A DNA stretch of 50,167 bases, taken from assembly GCA_002783405.1 (NCBI GenBank), contig PFGG01000059.1, positions 1 to 50,167 on the forward strand. The letters run 5' to 3'. Source of the stretch: a bacterium (Candidatus Blackallbacteria) CG13_big_fil_rev_8_21_14_2_50_49_14. GTDB lineage: Bacteria > Cyanobacteriota > Sericytochromatia > UBA7694. Under the pieces are notes generated by a model, which ran no database searches, was not told where the DNA came from, and worked only from the letters and a program-made list of their open reading frames with translations. Position numbers and translations under genes: made by a program. Shown here piece after piece: positions 25,575-33,210 of this stretch (the stretch's first letter is position 1; the number at the start of each line of letters is the position of its first letter).

Positions 25575-26582
25575 ATGGGTCCTGCTCTTAAGGTTTTAGT
25601 TGTGGATGATTCTCTGGTTGTTCAAAAATCCTTGGGTAAATCTTTAAGTGGTTTGGAAAATCTCGAAGCGATTGATTATGCCTGCAATGGCGTAGAAATG
25701 TTGAATAAAATCAGTATTTTTCAGCCAGACGTGGTGATCTGTGACTTAAGAATGCCCTATTTAGATGGAATTGATGCTGTTGCAAAATTGCAGCAGGAAC
25801 TAAAAAAACCACCGATCCCGATTATTTTTTTCTCAGCAAATTTTGACGATCAGCAAATAGGCTCTAAACTCTCTGGTTATCTTCATTATGATTGGGTGCG
25901 TACCGTAAATAAGCCCAAAGGCTTGCATTATGATGGGGTTGCTCAGGAATTGAGAGATTTGTGTCTTACGCTCAGTCAACGTTTTCCCCAACATTATCGA
26001 AAATTAGAAGAAAATCAAAAAATTGAAATTATTTGTTTGGGGGCCTCTGCTGGTGGGCCTGATGCATTGTGTGAGTTATTTCATGTCATGGGTAAAGTTT
26101 CTTTGCCTATTTTAATTTTGCAGCACAATACGCCTGGTTATAGTCGAAATTTTAAAGAGTGGTTGAAGGGGTGTACCCAGATGCCAATTCAAGTCGTTGA
26201 GCAAAGGCAAGACATTCACGCTGGAGTTATTTATTTGCCGCTCGATAACCATCATTTATGGGTCAGCCCTGATCGCAAATTGAATTTACGAAAAAATTCA
26301 GAACAGGATCGTTTTTGTCCTTCGATTAATTTAACATTGAGTTCAGTGGCTTCTGCTTATGGGGCTTCTACAATGGGCGTTTTGCTGTCAGGCATGGGAG
26401 ACGATGGGGTGGAGGGTTTGCGGGATATTTTTAACTATAAGGGTGTCACGATCGTGCAGAACCAGGCCAGTTGCAAGGTATTTGGCATGCCAAAATCGGC
26501 TTTGCGGCAAAATATCGTACAAATGACGCTTTCACCTGAAGAAATTGGACTTTGGATTAAACGGATAGCTCAAGTTGATTGA
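25575..26582 (+). CDS. cheB: Chemotaxis methylesterase/response regulator CheB
   Basis: 335 residues from the ATG at 25575, with AAGGA upstream (a TTG at 25548 is an alternative). Receiver domain (1-~125) with D11/D12 and phospho-acceptor D57 in CDLRMP. Methylesterase domain (about 150-335) with the catalytic triad S158 (LGASAGG), H184 (LQHN) and D277 (GMGDDGVEG). It removes methyl groups from the MCP when phosphorylated by CheA. Last gene of the chemosensory operon. It converges with the transposase remnant, whose stop codon lies only 8 bases away. Confidence 0.93.
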   Translation: MGPALKVLVVDDSLVVQKSLGKSLSGLENLEAIDYACNGVEMLNKISIFQPDVVICDLRMPYLDGIDAVAKLQQELKKPPIPIIFFSANFDDQQIGSKLSGYLHYDWVRTVNKPKGLHYDGVAQELRDLCLTLSQRFPQHYRKLEENQKIEIICLGASAGGPDALCELFHVMGKVSLPILILQHNTPGYSRNFKEWLKGCTQMPIQVVEQRQDIHAGVIYLPLDNHHLWVSPDRKLNLRKNSEQDRFCPSINLTLSSVASAYGASTMGVLLSGMGDDGVEGLRDIFNYKGVTIVQNQASCKVFGMPKSALRQNIVQMTLSPEEIGLWIKRIAQVD

Positions 26583-26590
26583 GTTAATTT

Positions 26591-27028
26591 TTAGCGTCCA
26601 GATTCGTTTTTAAGATAATTTCGAATCGATTCTTTTGAAATACTGCAAACCAGATTGAGTTCAATCATTTTCTCTGCCAGTGTACGCAGACTCCACGTTT
26701 TTTGACCTTTTGGCGGGGGGCCAGAAGCCAACCGTTTGAGGGTAATCTGAGCTGTTTGATCCAATTTCGGCGGTTGACCACTGCGCGGTTTATCTTTGAG
26801 ACACAAACCTTCGGAGCAATAACGCTTTTTGATATTGATAATGGCCTGTTCCGACAAGCCCGTTTCTCGGGCTATTGCCTTATTGGATTGTTGATCATCG
26901 GCCATTAAAAGCACTTGTGCTCTTCTAAATTCCCGCTTTTTAGTTTCCTTCGGGGATAAGATGAGTTTCTCAAGCTCTTGTTTTTCTTGTGTTTTTAAAT
27001 GGATGGTATACTGTTGATTTTGTTTCAT
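26591..27028 (-). pseudogene. IS630-type transposase remnant (HTH half only)
   Basis: 145 residues with a start ATG and a stop TAA. Residues 30-95 are the duplicated winged HTH of IS630-family transposases (REFRRAQVLLMADDQQSNKAIARETG in parts, SEQAIINIKKRY, LKDKPRSGQPPKL), followed by TWSLRTLAEKM and ISKESIRNYLK. In IS630 transposases a DDE catalytic domain of ~170 residues follows; here the frame stops at once and cheB occupies the space beyond. No terminal repeats were identified. It is either a decayed insertion or a free-standing HTH protein derived from one. It lies 35 bases downstream of the beta-strand-rich gene on the same strand. Confidence 0.7.
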
Positions 27029-27063
27029 CAGACGACTTCACTGTTTATTTTCATTTCAGCCTC

Positions 27064-28704
27064 TTAAAAATTCCAACTTGCTGAAAGATTGAAAGAGGGG
27101 GAGGCTTGATCCGATGACAGTTTTAATTCTGCCACCAAAGGGATAGCTTGGGTTCCATCACCATAAAGCCTGATACTGCTGTCCCACTTTGCTTGCCCCC
27201 CTTGTGGAATATACCGTGAATATTTACAATCCATAGCAACGCCATCATCGGGGCGTTGGGTAGAATAGCTAACGGTATAGTTCCGATTATTCAGTTGTGG
27301 ATCAATTTTGCTGCGTTCCTGATCTATTTGAAATTCCCATTTGCTACTGACAGACGAATAGGGCAAATCAGCTTGTGGGGCAGGTGTTTCTGCGCCTGTA
27401 TTTGGATCGACGGCTGTATCTGTAGTGGGCTCCGGCGAGGCAGGATCGGTGATGGTCAATTTGGCAGAGTAAAGTTCTGCATTATTGACTTTATTGGTGT
27501 ATGAGAGTGCACCGCTCAGATACGTATTGAAGGTGTGTTTTAAATTGACTTGATTTGATTCTGTTGAATTGACCACACCCGATTGTGAGCTACTGGTTAA
27601 GACCTCTCGTGAATGCACGTAGCCCAGCGTGGTGGCTTTGCTGATTTCATAATCTAAGTTTGCATCTGTGCTGGTGGTCGTATTGCGCCCTACGATTGAG
27701 TTGCCATTGCTGTCGCAATCCAGAAATGAAGCAACAGTTTGTTTTTGACTGACGCCGACTGAAAGATCTTTCCCCAATTTGGTATTGGCACTGATGTTTT
27801 GTTGGGTTTGGGGGAGTGCAAATCCTTCTGTAAGCTGGGTGGGATCAATCCGTTCCTGTCCATAATTGATGCTGGTATCACCATAGGAAACACCTGCGCT
27901 CAGGCTTTGTTTATGGGCCTCGAGGGTTTGGTTCTGCTGAATTTCTCCGGAAACAGAAAATGTTTTAGGGTCTGGTGGGGATGCTTGTTCACCTTCAGTT
28001 TTGGAGGGGTTCTCAGTTGTCGCTGTGGCTTGACCTTCTGGTGGATCTGGGAGCTTTTCGGTATGGCTGTAATTAAAACCCAAGGTGGTGGTTTGGCTGT
28101 CTTTTTCCGTTGCATAGGAGCCATTGAGCTGCAGATCCGGGGAGGCGTGATAAGTGCCTGCTGTTTCGGTGGCTTGGTCGCCATTCTCTAAAAAGCGTTG
28201 GGTATGATCGATTGCAAAGAGCTCATTTCCTTCTGCATCCCGTTTGGTCATACCCAATTGAACCGAGACATCTGTTTGGGTATAGCTTGGCTTCTCCGAT
28301 AAACGACGAACACCTGAAATCAGAGGTGCAGGGGTATCGCTGCTACCTTTTTTCAGTCCCATACTAATTTTTTGACGAAATTCTAAACTGCCTTGGCTGT
28401 CTGTTTTTTGGTTGGCCCCGAAATTAAGTTGAGAGGCTTCAAAATCGGCCGAAGTAGGACGTACTCCTTGCCACGTGCCTTGAAGATCTGTTTCTGTGGA
28501 ATAAACGGGCCCCTTTGATTCTGTACCCAAATCCGGTAGATGAGAGGGCGCATTTTCGGTGTCAGTAGATACTTCTGAAGGACTCCAGGTACTTGAGTTG
28601 GAAAGGATACTCCCGCCCTGTTGTCCTTTTGAGACACTGTCAATATCTGTGCGGGTATTGACCAGGTATTGGCTGGTAGAAGAAAAATTGGAAACGTTTG
28701 GCAT
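27064..28704 (-). CDS. Beta-strand-rich, barrel-like protein without Sec signal
   Basis: 546 residues, rich in Ser, Thr, Gln, Asn and Gly. From about residue 105 onward the sequence alternates like amphipathic beta strands (LGFNYSHTE, SLSAGVSYGDTSINYG, NLKHTFNTYLSGALSYTNKV), and it ends in Trp-Asn-Phe, the kind of aromatic end seen in outer-membrane barrels. The ATG at 28704 is the only reasonable start, and no hydrophobic signal precedes or follows it, so Sec export is not visible. Pro/Thr-rich loops at about 215-245 and 410-440 fit extracellular loops. Second gene after the coiled-coil protein (19-base gap). Function and location unknown. Confidence 0.7.
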   Translation of the reverse strand: MPNVSNFSSTSQYLVNTRTDIDSVSKGQQGGSILSNSSTWSPSEVSTDTENAPSHLPDLGTESKGPVYSTETDLQGTWQGVRPTSADFEASQLNFGANQKTDSQGSLEFRQKISMGLKKGSSDTPAPLISGVRRLSEKPSYTQTDVSVQLGMTKRDAEGNELFAIDHTQRFLENGDQATETAGTYHASPDLQLNGSYATEKDSQTTTLGFNYSHTEKLPDPPEGQATATTENPSKTEGEQASPPDPKTFSVSGEIQQNQTLEAHKQSLSAGVSYGDTSINYGQERIDPTQLTEGFALPQTQQNISANTKLGKDLSVGVSQKQTVASFLDCDSNGNSIVGRNTTTSTDANLDYEISKATTLGYVHSREVLTSSSQSGVVNSTESNQVNLKHTFNTYLSGALSYTNKVNNAELYSAKLTITDPASPEPTTDTAVDPNTGAETPAPQADLPYSSVSSKWEFQIDQERSKIDPQLNNRNYTVSYSTQRPDDGVAMDCKYSRYIPQGGQAKWDSSIRLYGDGTQAIPLVAELKLSSDQASPSFNLSASWNF

Positions 28705-28723
28705 TGTAGAATTACCCTGAATC

Positions 28724-29320
28724 CTAGTTTTCTTGATTCAAAAGCAAATAATGGCTTCTGGATCTCTCAACCTGAAGTTGCAATTTATCGACCACTGTAT
28801 TTTGCTGTTCGAGTGCCCAGCGTCCCTGTTCTGTTTCCGCATGCAGGCGCTGCACTTCAAATTTGAGCGTGTTTATTTTTTGTTTCAGTTCTGAAGGGGC
28901 ATTTTTTCCGGGGTGGATCTGGCTTTGATAATCTGAAAGCAGATCCTGAGCTTGTTCATAGCGGCGGAAGCTGAGCAGATATTTACTTTGAATTTGGCTG
29001 AATTTGTCTTGGGCCTGGTGGAGGGATTTTTCGTCTTTGAGCAAGCTTTGCTTGGCCTTTAGTTTGCTCTCTTCTAAAGCTTGTTCTTTGGCTTCGGTTT
29101 GCAGGTCTTCTGGTTCGAAGAATTGAATATTCATTTCTTCGGTGTCTATTTTATTGGGGGATTCCAATGATTGTGGCCATTGCAGTGAGACTTGATCCTG
29201 GGGAAGTTGGAGATCCAGACTTTGATTGACAAGGCTCTCTTTTGCGGGCATGGCCGTGGGATTGGGGGGCCAGATCTGGTTTTGTAAAGGTTCTGGCGAA
29301 CGGTTGATATTGGGTAACAT
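28724..29320 (-). CDS. Coiled-coil protein, unknown function
   Basis: 198 residues, ATG preceded by ACAGGAGCC. The first ~60 residues are Pro/Asn/Gln-rich and disordered in appearance; residues about 70-195 form a long charged coiled coil (EAKEQALEESKLKAKQSLL in part, YEQAQDLLSDY, KINTLKFEVQRL). There is no signal peptide or membrane segment. First gene of a two-gene minus-strand unit with the beta-strand-rich protein, so the two products probably act together. No family recognised. Confidence 0.7.
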   Translation of the reverse strand: MLPNINRSPEPLQNQIWPPNPTAMPAKESLVNQSLDLQLPQDQVSLQWPQSLESPNKIDTEEMNIQFFEPEDLQTEAKEQALEESKLKAKQSLLKDEKSLHQAQDKFSQIQSKYLLSFRRYEQAQDLLSDYQSQIHPGKNAPSELKQKINTLKFEVQRLHAETEQGRWALEQQNTVVDKLQLQVERSRSHYLLLNQEN

Positions 29321-29622
29321 GACTGGCTCCTGTCAGTAGCTATATACTTTGATCCTAGCAGTTCAAAAAACCTAAATTGTGTTTAGATTTGTACTTTTGA
29401 GAGATTTGATTTGTCTATTCTGAGGCATTTGTCTACAAGGTGATTTGAAAATAGGATATTTGAATACTTTGGTTTAATAGGTGTTGTTTTTTGAGAAAAT
29501 CGCGATATATTTTGTTGGTGCATTATTTTTAGATTGTTTCAGAAGAAAAGCCCAGAAAATCACTCTTTTGAGTCATCTTCTGGGCGCTTGTTTTGGCCTT
29601 GATTTTAGGCGAGGAAGCTGAA
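29321..29622. other. AT-rich intergenic region with terminator
   Basis: About 300 bases between the coiled-coil gene and mscL. It holds the mscL terminator (29540-29585) and the AT-rich upstream region of the coiled-coil gene, with a promoter-like TATATA about 15-20 bases from the ATG side. I see no small gene. Confidence 0.5.
29540..29585 (-). terminator. Terminator of mscL
   Basis: Read on the minus strand, GCCCAGAA (complement of 29578-29585) pairs with TTCTGGGC (complement of 29550-29557), with an inner ACTC/GAGT pairing. TTTTCTTCT follows. It ends transcription arriving from mscL. Confidence 0.75.
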
Positions 29623-30057
29623 TTACGCTTTTTGTTTTAAGAGAGCATCGCGAATTTCGGTCAATAAAATCTCTTCGCGGCTGGGTTCTGGGGGCGCTGG
29701 AGGAGCAGCGGGTGCTTCTTCCTCTTTCTTTTTCAGGTTGTTGATCATTTTTACCATCACAAAAACGGCGAGGGCCATGAGGGTAAAGTCGAAGACATTT
29801 TGGATAAAGTTGCCCACGTTGAGGGTGACAGCTTCAGCCGTTACTTTGCCTGCGGCATCTAAAACGGCTGCTTTAAGCGGAATTTTAATTTCTGTAAATT
29901 TAATGCCTCCTGTGATTAAACCCAAGGGAGGCATCAGTACATCTGAAACCAGTGAGGTGGTGATTTTACCGAAGGCACCCCCAATAATGACACCTACAGC
30001 CAGATCGATGACATTGCCTTTGACGGCAAACTCTTTAAATTCTTGAATAAACCCCAT
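29623..30057 (-). CDS. mscL: Large-conductance mechanosensitive channel
   Basis: 144 residues. Basic/aromatic N-terminal helix [10 protein letters not shown], then TM1 with the family signature [19 protein letters not shown] (14-32), a longer periplasmic loop than E. coli (about 45-80, several Lys), TM2 at about 85-105 and a charged C-terminal helix ending in a predicted bundle after a Pro/Ala hinge ([11 protein letters not shown]). AAAGGAT lies just before the ATG. The homopentamer opens under membrane tension and releases solutes during hypo-osmotic shock. Monocistronic with its own terminator. Confidence 0.97.
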   Translation of the reverse strand: MGFIQEFKEFAVKGNVIDLAVGVIIGGAFGKITTSLVSDVLMPPLGLITGGIKFTEIKIPLKAAVLDAAGKVTAEAVTLNVGNFIQNVFDFTLMALAVFVMVKMINNLKKKEEEAPAAPPAPPEPSREEILLTEIRDALLKQKA

Positions 30058-30102
30058 ATGATATCCTTTCGAGTGCGTATTCTTGTGCAGTATATAAAGA
30101 GT

Positions 30103-31596
30103 TTAACGGCGAGGGCCGGGATATCTTTGTAAGAGAAGCGGCGTGGCTCCTTTTGCTGCAATTACGGCTTGGTAAGCTGCGACGCCATCGGTTGGAATAC
30201 GTTTCAGACTGGCATCGGTTTGGGCTTCAACCTGATACAGCCCAAAGCGGGAATCGAAATCTCCCCATTCATAATTATCCGTGATCGACCAGTGAAAATA
30301 GCCGATTACCTGTGCGCCATCCTGAATGGCCCTTTGCATATGGTAGACATGGTGAATGATATGGTCACTTCGTCTCCAGCCATCTGCACGGGGTTGGTTT
30401 TGAAAGGTTCCGATTCCATTTTCAGCAATTACAATGGGTTTGTGAAATCTGCGCTGATAATCCATCAAAACATTGTATAAACCTTCAGGGTAAATGGGCA
30501 TGCGCCAAGTTTCATGTGCGTTCATGATTTGTTCAATTTTATTGAAGCGATAGTAGTAATCAAACGCAACATAATCAAAGCGGCCCAATAAGGCGACTGT
30601 GCCATTGTTGCGTGCGGATGTCTCGCTGGCGTAATGAACAGGTTTAAAGATCTGATTGGCATGAATCGCATAGGCAAAATCACCACTTTTGAGTCCGTCA
30701 ATAAACCAGTCTGAATCAGCAAAGGCTTCAATTGTCCTGGCGTTCATTGGATCTGCTGAAGACGCATAGGATTTGGGTGTTTTTGCAAAAGGATTGTATT
30801 GAAATTGGAAGATATTTGCAGAGACCATGGCCTGTGGATTGATGCCGTGAATTCGATCATAGGCTCTGGCATGGGCTTTGAGTACATTCCAGCCTGATCT
30901 CAGAAAACCAAGGGGAGAATGGGTCCCGGGTGGGGTTTTCCCAAATAGATGGGCAATGGGTAGCCAGATATTGGGTTCATTAAAGGTGATCCAGAAACGC
31001 ACATCGTTGCCCATTTCCCGAGCGATGCGATCTACATAGCGCAGATACAATTCGATAGTATCAGGATCTTCCCAGCCTCTCAAACCATCCCGATCGCTGT
31101 CCTCTAGAAGCCATTGCGGATAGGTAAAATGTACCAAGGTAACGAGAGGTGTCATACCATGCTTGCGTACGGTTTGAATTAGGCGTTTGTAATGGGCAAT
31201 CTGATTTTCATCAAACTCTCCGGGTCGGGGTTCGATGCGACTCCATTCCACACTCAGACGGAAGGCATTGACGCCCATTTGCTTTGCGAGCAGAATATCT
31301 TCTTCATAGCGGTTATAAAAATCAACGGCTTTCCCACTGCGATGCTTGGTTTTGCCTGCCTGTTCCCAGAAATACCATTGGCTGTTGGTTTCATTGCCTT
31401 CAGCTTGATAACCCGCTGAAGAGACGCCCCACATAAAGTTTGAGGGGGTTTGGCGGAATGAGGTTGTTTTGAGGGTATTATTCTGTGCTGCAGGTAGGGC
31501 TTGAGGAAGGGGAACAGGGCTGCACGCTGCAAGAAAGATACAAAATGTAACAATATTTAAAAACAGAGGAATTTTTTTGAAATTCTTGGATTTCAT
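30103..31596 (-). CDS. Glycoside hydrolase family 1 lipoprotein (beta-glycosidase)
   Basis: 497 residues from the ATG at 31596. This start gives a lipoprotein signal with lipobox LAAC (Cys25); the longer frame to 31743 adds 49 residues that hide the signal. The GH1 barrel spans about 50-485: FMWGVSSAGYQAEG, acid/base E207 in TFNEPN, nucleophile E392 in IAENGIG, and W/E residues of the aglycone site (WSITDNYEWGDF). It should hydrolyse beta-linked glucosides or galactosides with retention. GH1 enzymes are mostly cytoplasmic; a membrane-anchored one facing the periplasm or surface is less usual. Monocistronic; divergent from the lipoprotein at 31825. Confidence 0.88.
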   Translation of the reverse strand: MKSKNFKKIPLFLNIVTFCIFLAACSPVPLPQALPAAQNNTLKTTSFRQTPSNFMWGVSSAGYQAEGNETNSQWYFWEQAGKTKHRSGKAVDFYNRYEEDILLAKQMGVNAFRLSVEWSRIEPRPGEFDENQIAHYKRLIQTVRKHGMTPLVTLVHFTYPQWLLEDSDRDGLRGWEDPDTIELYLRYVDRIAREMGNDVRFWITFNEPNIWLPIAHLFGKTPPGTHSPLGFLRSGWNVLKAHARAYDRIHGINPQAMVSANIFQFQYNPFAKTPKSYASSADPMNARTIEAFADSDWFIDGLKSGDFAYAIHANQIFKPVHYASETSARNNGTVALLGRFDYVAFDYYYRFNKIEQIMNAHETWRMPIYPEGLYNVLMDYQRRFHKPIVIAENGIGTFQNQPRADGWRRSDHIIHHVYHMQRAIQDGAQVIGYFHWSITDNYEWGDFDSRFGLYQVEAQTDASLKRIPTDGVAAYQAVIAAKGATPLLLQRYPGPRR

Positions 31597-31735
31597 GCTG
31601 ACCATCGCACCAAAAGGGATTATTCTTAATAATATCTTAATTTCATATAAAAGTAAATTCAAAAAAAGCAGATTGAATTGATTTTGAATCCCATTTTGTT
31701 GACGCGGAATCCGTTTAAAGTGTGATCTGGGTCTA

Positions 31736-31764
31736 TTGCTCATTCAGGATGTCTTGCCTACAAT
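31736..31764 (+). promoter_or_regulatory. Putative sigma-70 promoter of the duplicated-domain lipoprotein
   Basis: TTGCTC (31736-31741), a 17-base spacer and TACAAT (31759-31764). The start codon is 60 bases downstream. Reasonable consensus match, not tested. Confidence 0.45.
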
Positions 31765-31824
31765 AGCCTTAGGGTTATTTTCAAAATTCCTTGTATTTAC
31801 TAATTCAGGAGATCTGTTTTTATT

Positions 31825-32502
31825 ATGAAGATGCGTTTTGCTTGTCTTTTTTTATTGAGCTCTTCGATGCTGATCGTTGGTTGTGACAATACCACCAATA
31901 ATGCACCTAAAAATGTCGTGACGCAAACGACCAATAGCGCTCCTCAGCAAGTGGTCAACAATACTACAATTATTAATCAGGGTGAAACCCGGTCGGATGA
32001 AACCACACGTTCTACTTCTCCTTCTGCTGCCCCTTCTGCTCCTTCTACGGCTCCTGCTGCAACGCCGGCCCCTGCTGCTTCTAACTGTGGCAAGTTAGAT
32101 ATTCGCGATGACGGTTCCTGGCATTTTCCACGGCCAGATAAAACGCCACGTATTTTACAAAGAGGGGAGTATCAACTCTTTCAGGATGGTTCAGCAAAAA
32201 TCACCAAAGCGGGTGAGCCTGATGTGGGAGCGGTGATTAAACCACCGGGATGCCCCACATCCAATGCTTCGCCGACGCCGACTACACCTGTGGCCAGTCC
32301 TGCCTCTTCTGGAACGACGACTCAGCCCACAAACTGCCGTCTGGATATTAAAGCTGATGGTTCCTGGTCTATTCCCCGCCCCCCCAGCGGTACGCCCCGT
32401 ACCCTGCAAAAGGGAGAATACCAACTCTTTCAAGATGGTTCAGCAAAAATCACCAAAGCGGGTGAGCCTGATTTTGGGCAGATTGTAAAACCACATTGCT
32501 GA
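31825..32502 (+). CDS. Lipoprotein with two Cys-bracketed repeat domains
   Basis: 225 residues. Signal with lipobox LIVGC (Cys20), then a Ser/Thr/Ala/Pro-rich linker (about 25-87). Two copies of a ~55-residue domain follow, residues 88-143 and 171-225, each starting and ending with a Cys and sharing LDI-x-x-DGSW, PRPxxTPRxLQ and GEYQLFQDGSAKITKAGEPD. The paired cysteines suggest one disulfide per domain. A second Pro/Thr-rich linker joins them. No family is recognised. Exported, membrane-anchored, perhaps surface-exposed binding modules. Monocistronic, with its own promoter and terminator. Confidence 0.75.
   Translation: MKMRFACLFLLSSSMLIVGCDNTTNNAPKNVVTQTTNSAPQQVVNNTTIINQGETRSDETTRSTSPSAAPSAPSTAPAATPAPAASNCGKLDIRDDGSWHFPRPDKTPRILQRGEYQLFQDGSAKITKAGEPDVGAVIKPPGCPTSNASPTPTTPVASPASSGTTTQPTNCRLDIKADGSWSIPRPPSGTPRTLQKGEYQLFQDGSAKITKAGEPDFGQIVKPHC
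32086..32499 (+). repeat. Direct repeat encoding duplicated domain
   Basis: Two coding units, 32086-32253 and 32335-32499. Their central ~55 bases (coding YQLFQDGSAKITKAGEPD) are nearly identical at the DNA level, including third positions, so the duplication is recent or maintained by gene conversion. Confidence 0.85.
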
Positions 32503-32514
32503 TTTAAGTTTTTT

Positions 32515-32547
32515 AAAAGCCCTCCGTTTTTACGGAGGGCTTTTTTA
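32515..32547 (+). terminator. Bidirectional terminator
   Basis: AAAAGCCCTCCGT (32515-32527) pairs with ACGGAGGGCTTTT (32532-32544) across a short T loop and continues into T residues. It serves the lipoprotein gene and can also act for the convergent M50 gene, since TTTT follows the stem on the minus strand. Confidence 0.93.
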
Positions 32548-32577
32548 TGGTCGTTTGAGCTGGCTTTTGAGGCGTAT

Positions 32578-33210
32578 TTAAGCCAAGAATGAAAAAAGAT
32601 GCACCAAAAACTCAAAGATAACTTGCATGACCTTATAAATTTGTCCAAAGAATATATCCCGTACACCCGGCAAGAAGACCAAGGCAATTAAAATGGCGGG
32701 GCCATAGGGTAAGAGCTGATCAAATTGAATTTGCAGCCTGCGGGGCAGAAATCCTCGCAAGACCCCTGCACCATCTAAGGGAGGCAAGGGCACCAAATTA
32801 AAGACCATCAGCAGCAAATTGAGTGAAATACTGATGACCAAAGGTTCTTTGATAAAGTCCTGTCCTGTTTTGTTGCCCAGATAGAGCAGAATAATGCTCA
32901 GAATAGCCAAAAGCAGATTGGCCAAGGGGCCAGCCGCTGCAATAGCCGGCATTTGCCAGGCGGGGTTGCGCAGATTTCGCGGATCAACGGGCACGGGTTT
33001 GGCCCAGCCAAAGCCTACAAAGACAACCATCAGCGCGCCCATCAGATCGAGATGCGCTATCGGGTTGAGTGTGAGTCTGCCTTCACGGGCGGCGGTATCA
33101 TCTCCAAAAATATGGGCGGCATAGGCATGGGCTGCCTCATGAAATGAAATGGAGATGATGAACAGGGGCAAGAGGATCAGCAGATCCAAAGGGTTTGAGC
33201 GAAAAATCAT
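32578..33210 (-). CDS. Site-2 protease family (M50) membrane peptidase
   Basis: 210 residues from the ATG at 33210, supported by AAAGAGGT; an ATG at 33237 lies in the end of the nucleotidyltransferase gene and lacks this. Zinc motif HEAAH (H24, E25, H28) in the first membrane segment, and NLVPLPPLDG (138-147, D146) in a later one, as in the small SpoIVFB/Rv-type S2P proteins without a PDZ domain. Four to six membrane segments. It cuts substrates within the membrane; the target is unknown. Overlaps the upstream gene by four bases (ATGA), so it is translated together with the CCA-type enzyme. Confidence 0.92.
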   Translation of the reverse strand: MIFRSNPLDLLILLPLFIISISFHEAAHAYAAHIFGDDTAAREGRLTLNPIAHLDLMGALMVVFVGFGWAKPVPVDPRNLRNPAWQMPAIAAAGPLANLLLAILSIILLYLGNKTGQDFIKEPLVISISLNLLLMVFNLVPLPPLDGAGVLRGFLPRRLQIQFDQLLPYGPAILIALVFLPGVRDIFFGQIYKVMQVIFEFLVHLFSFLA

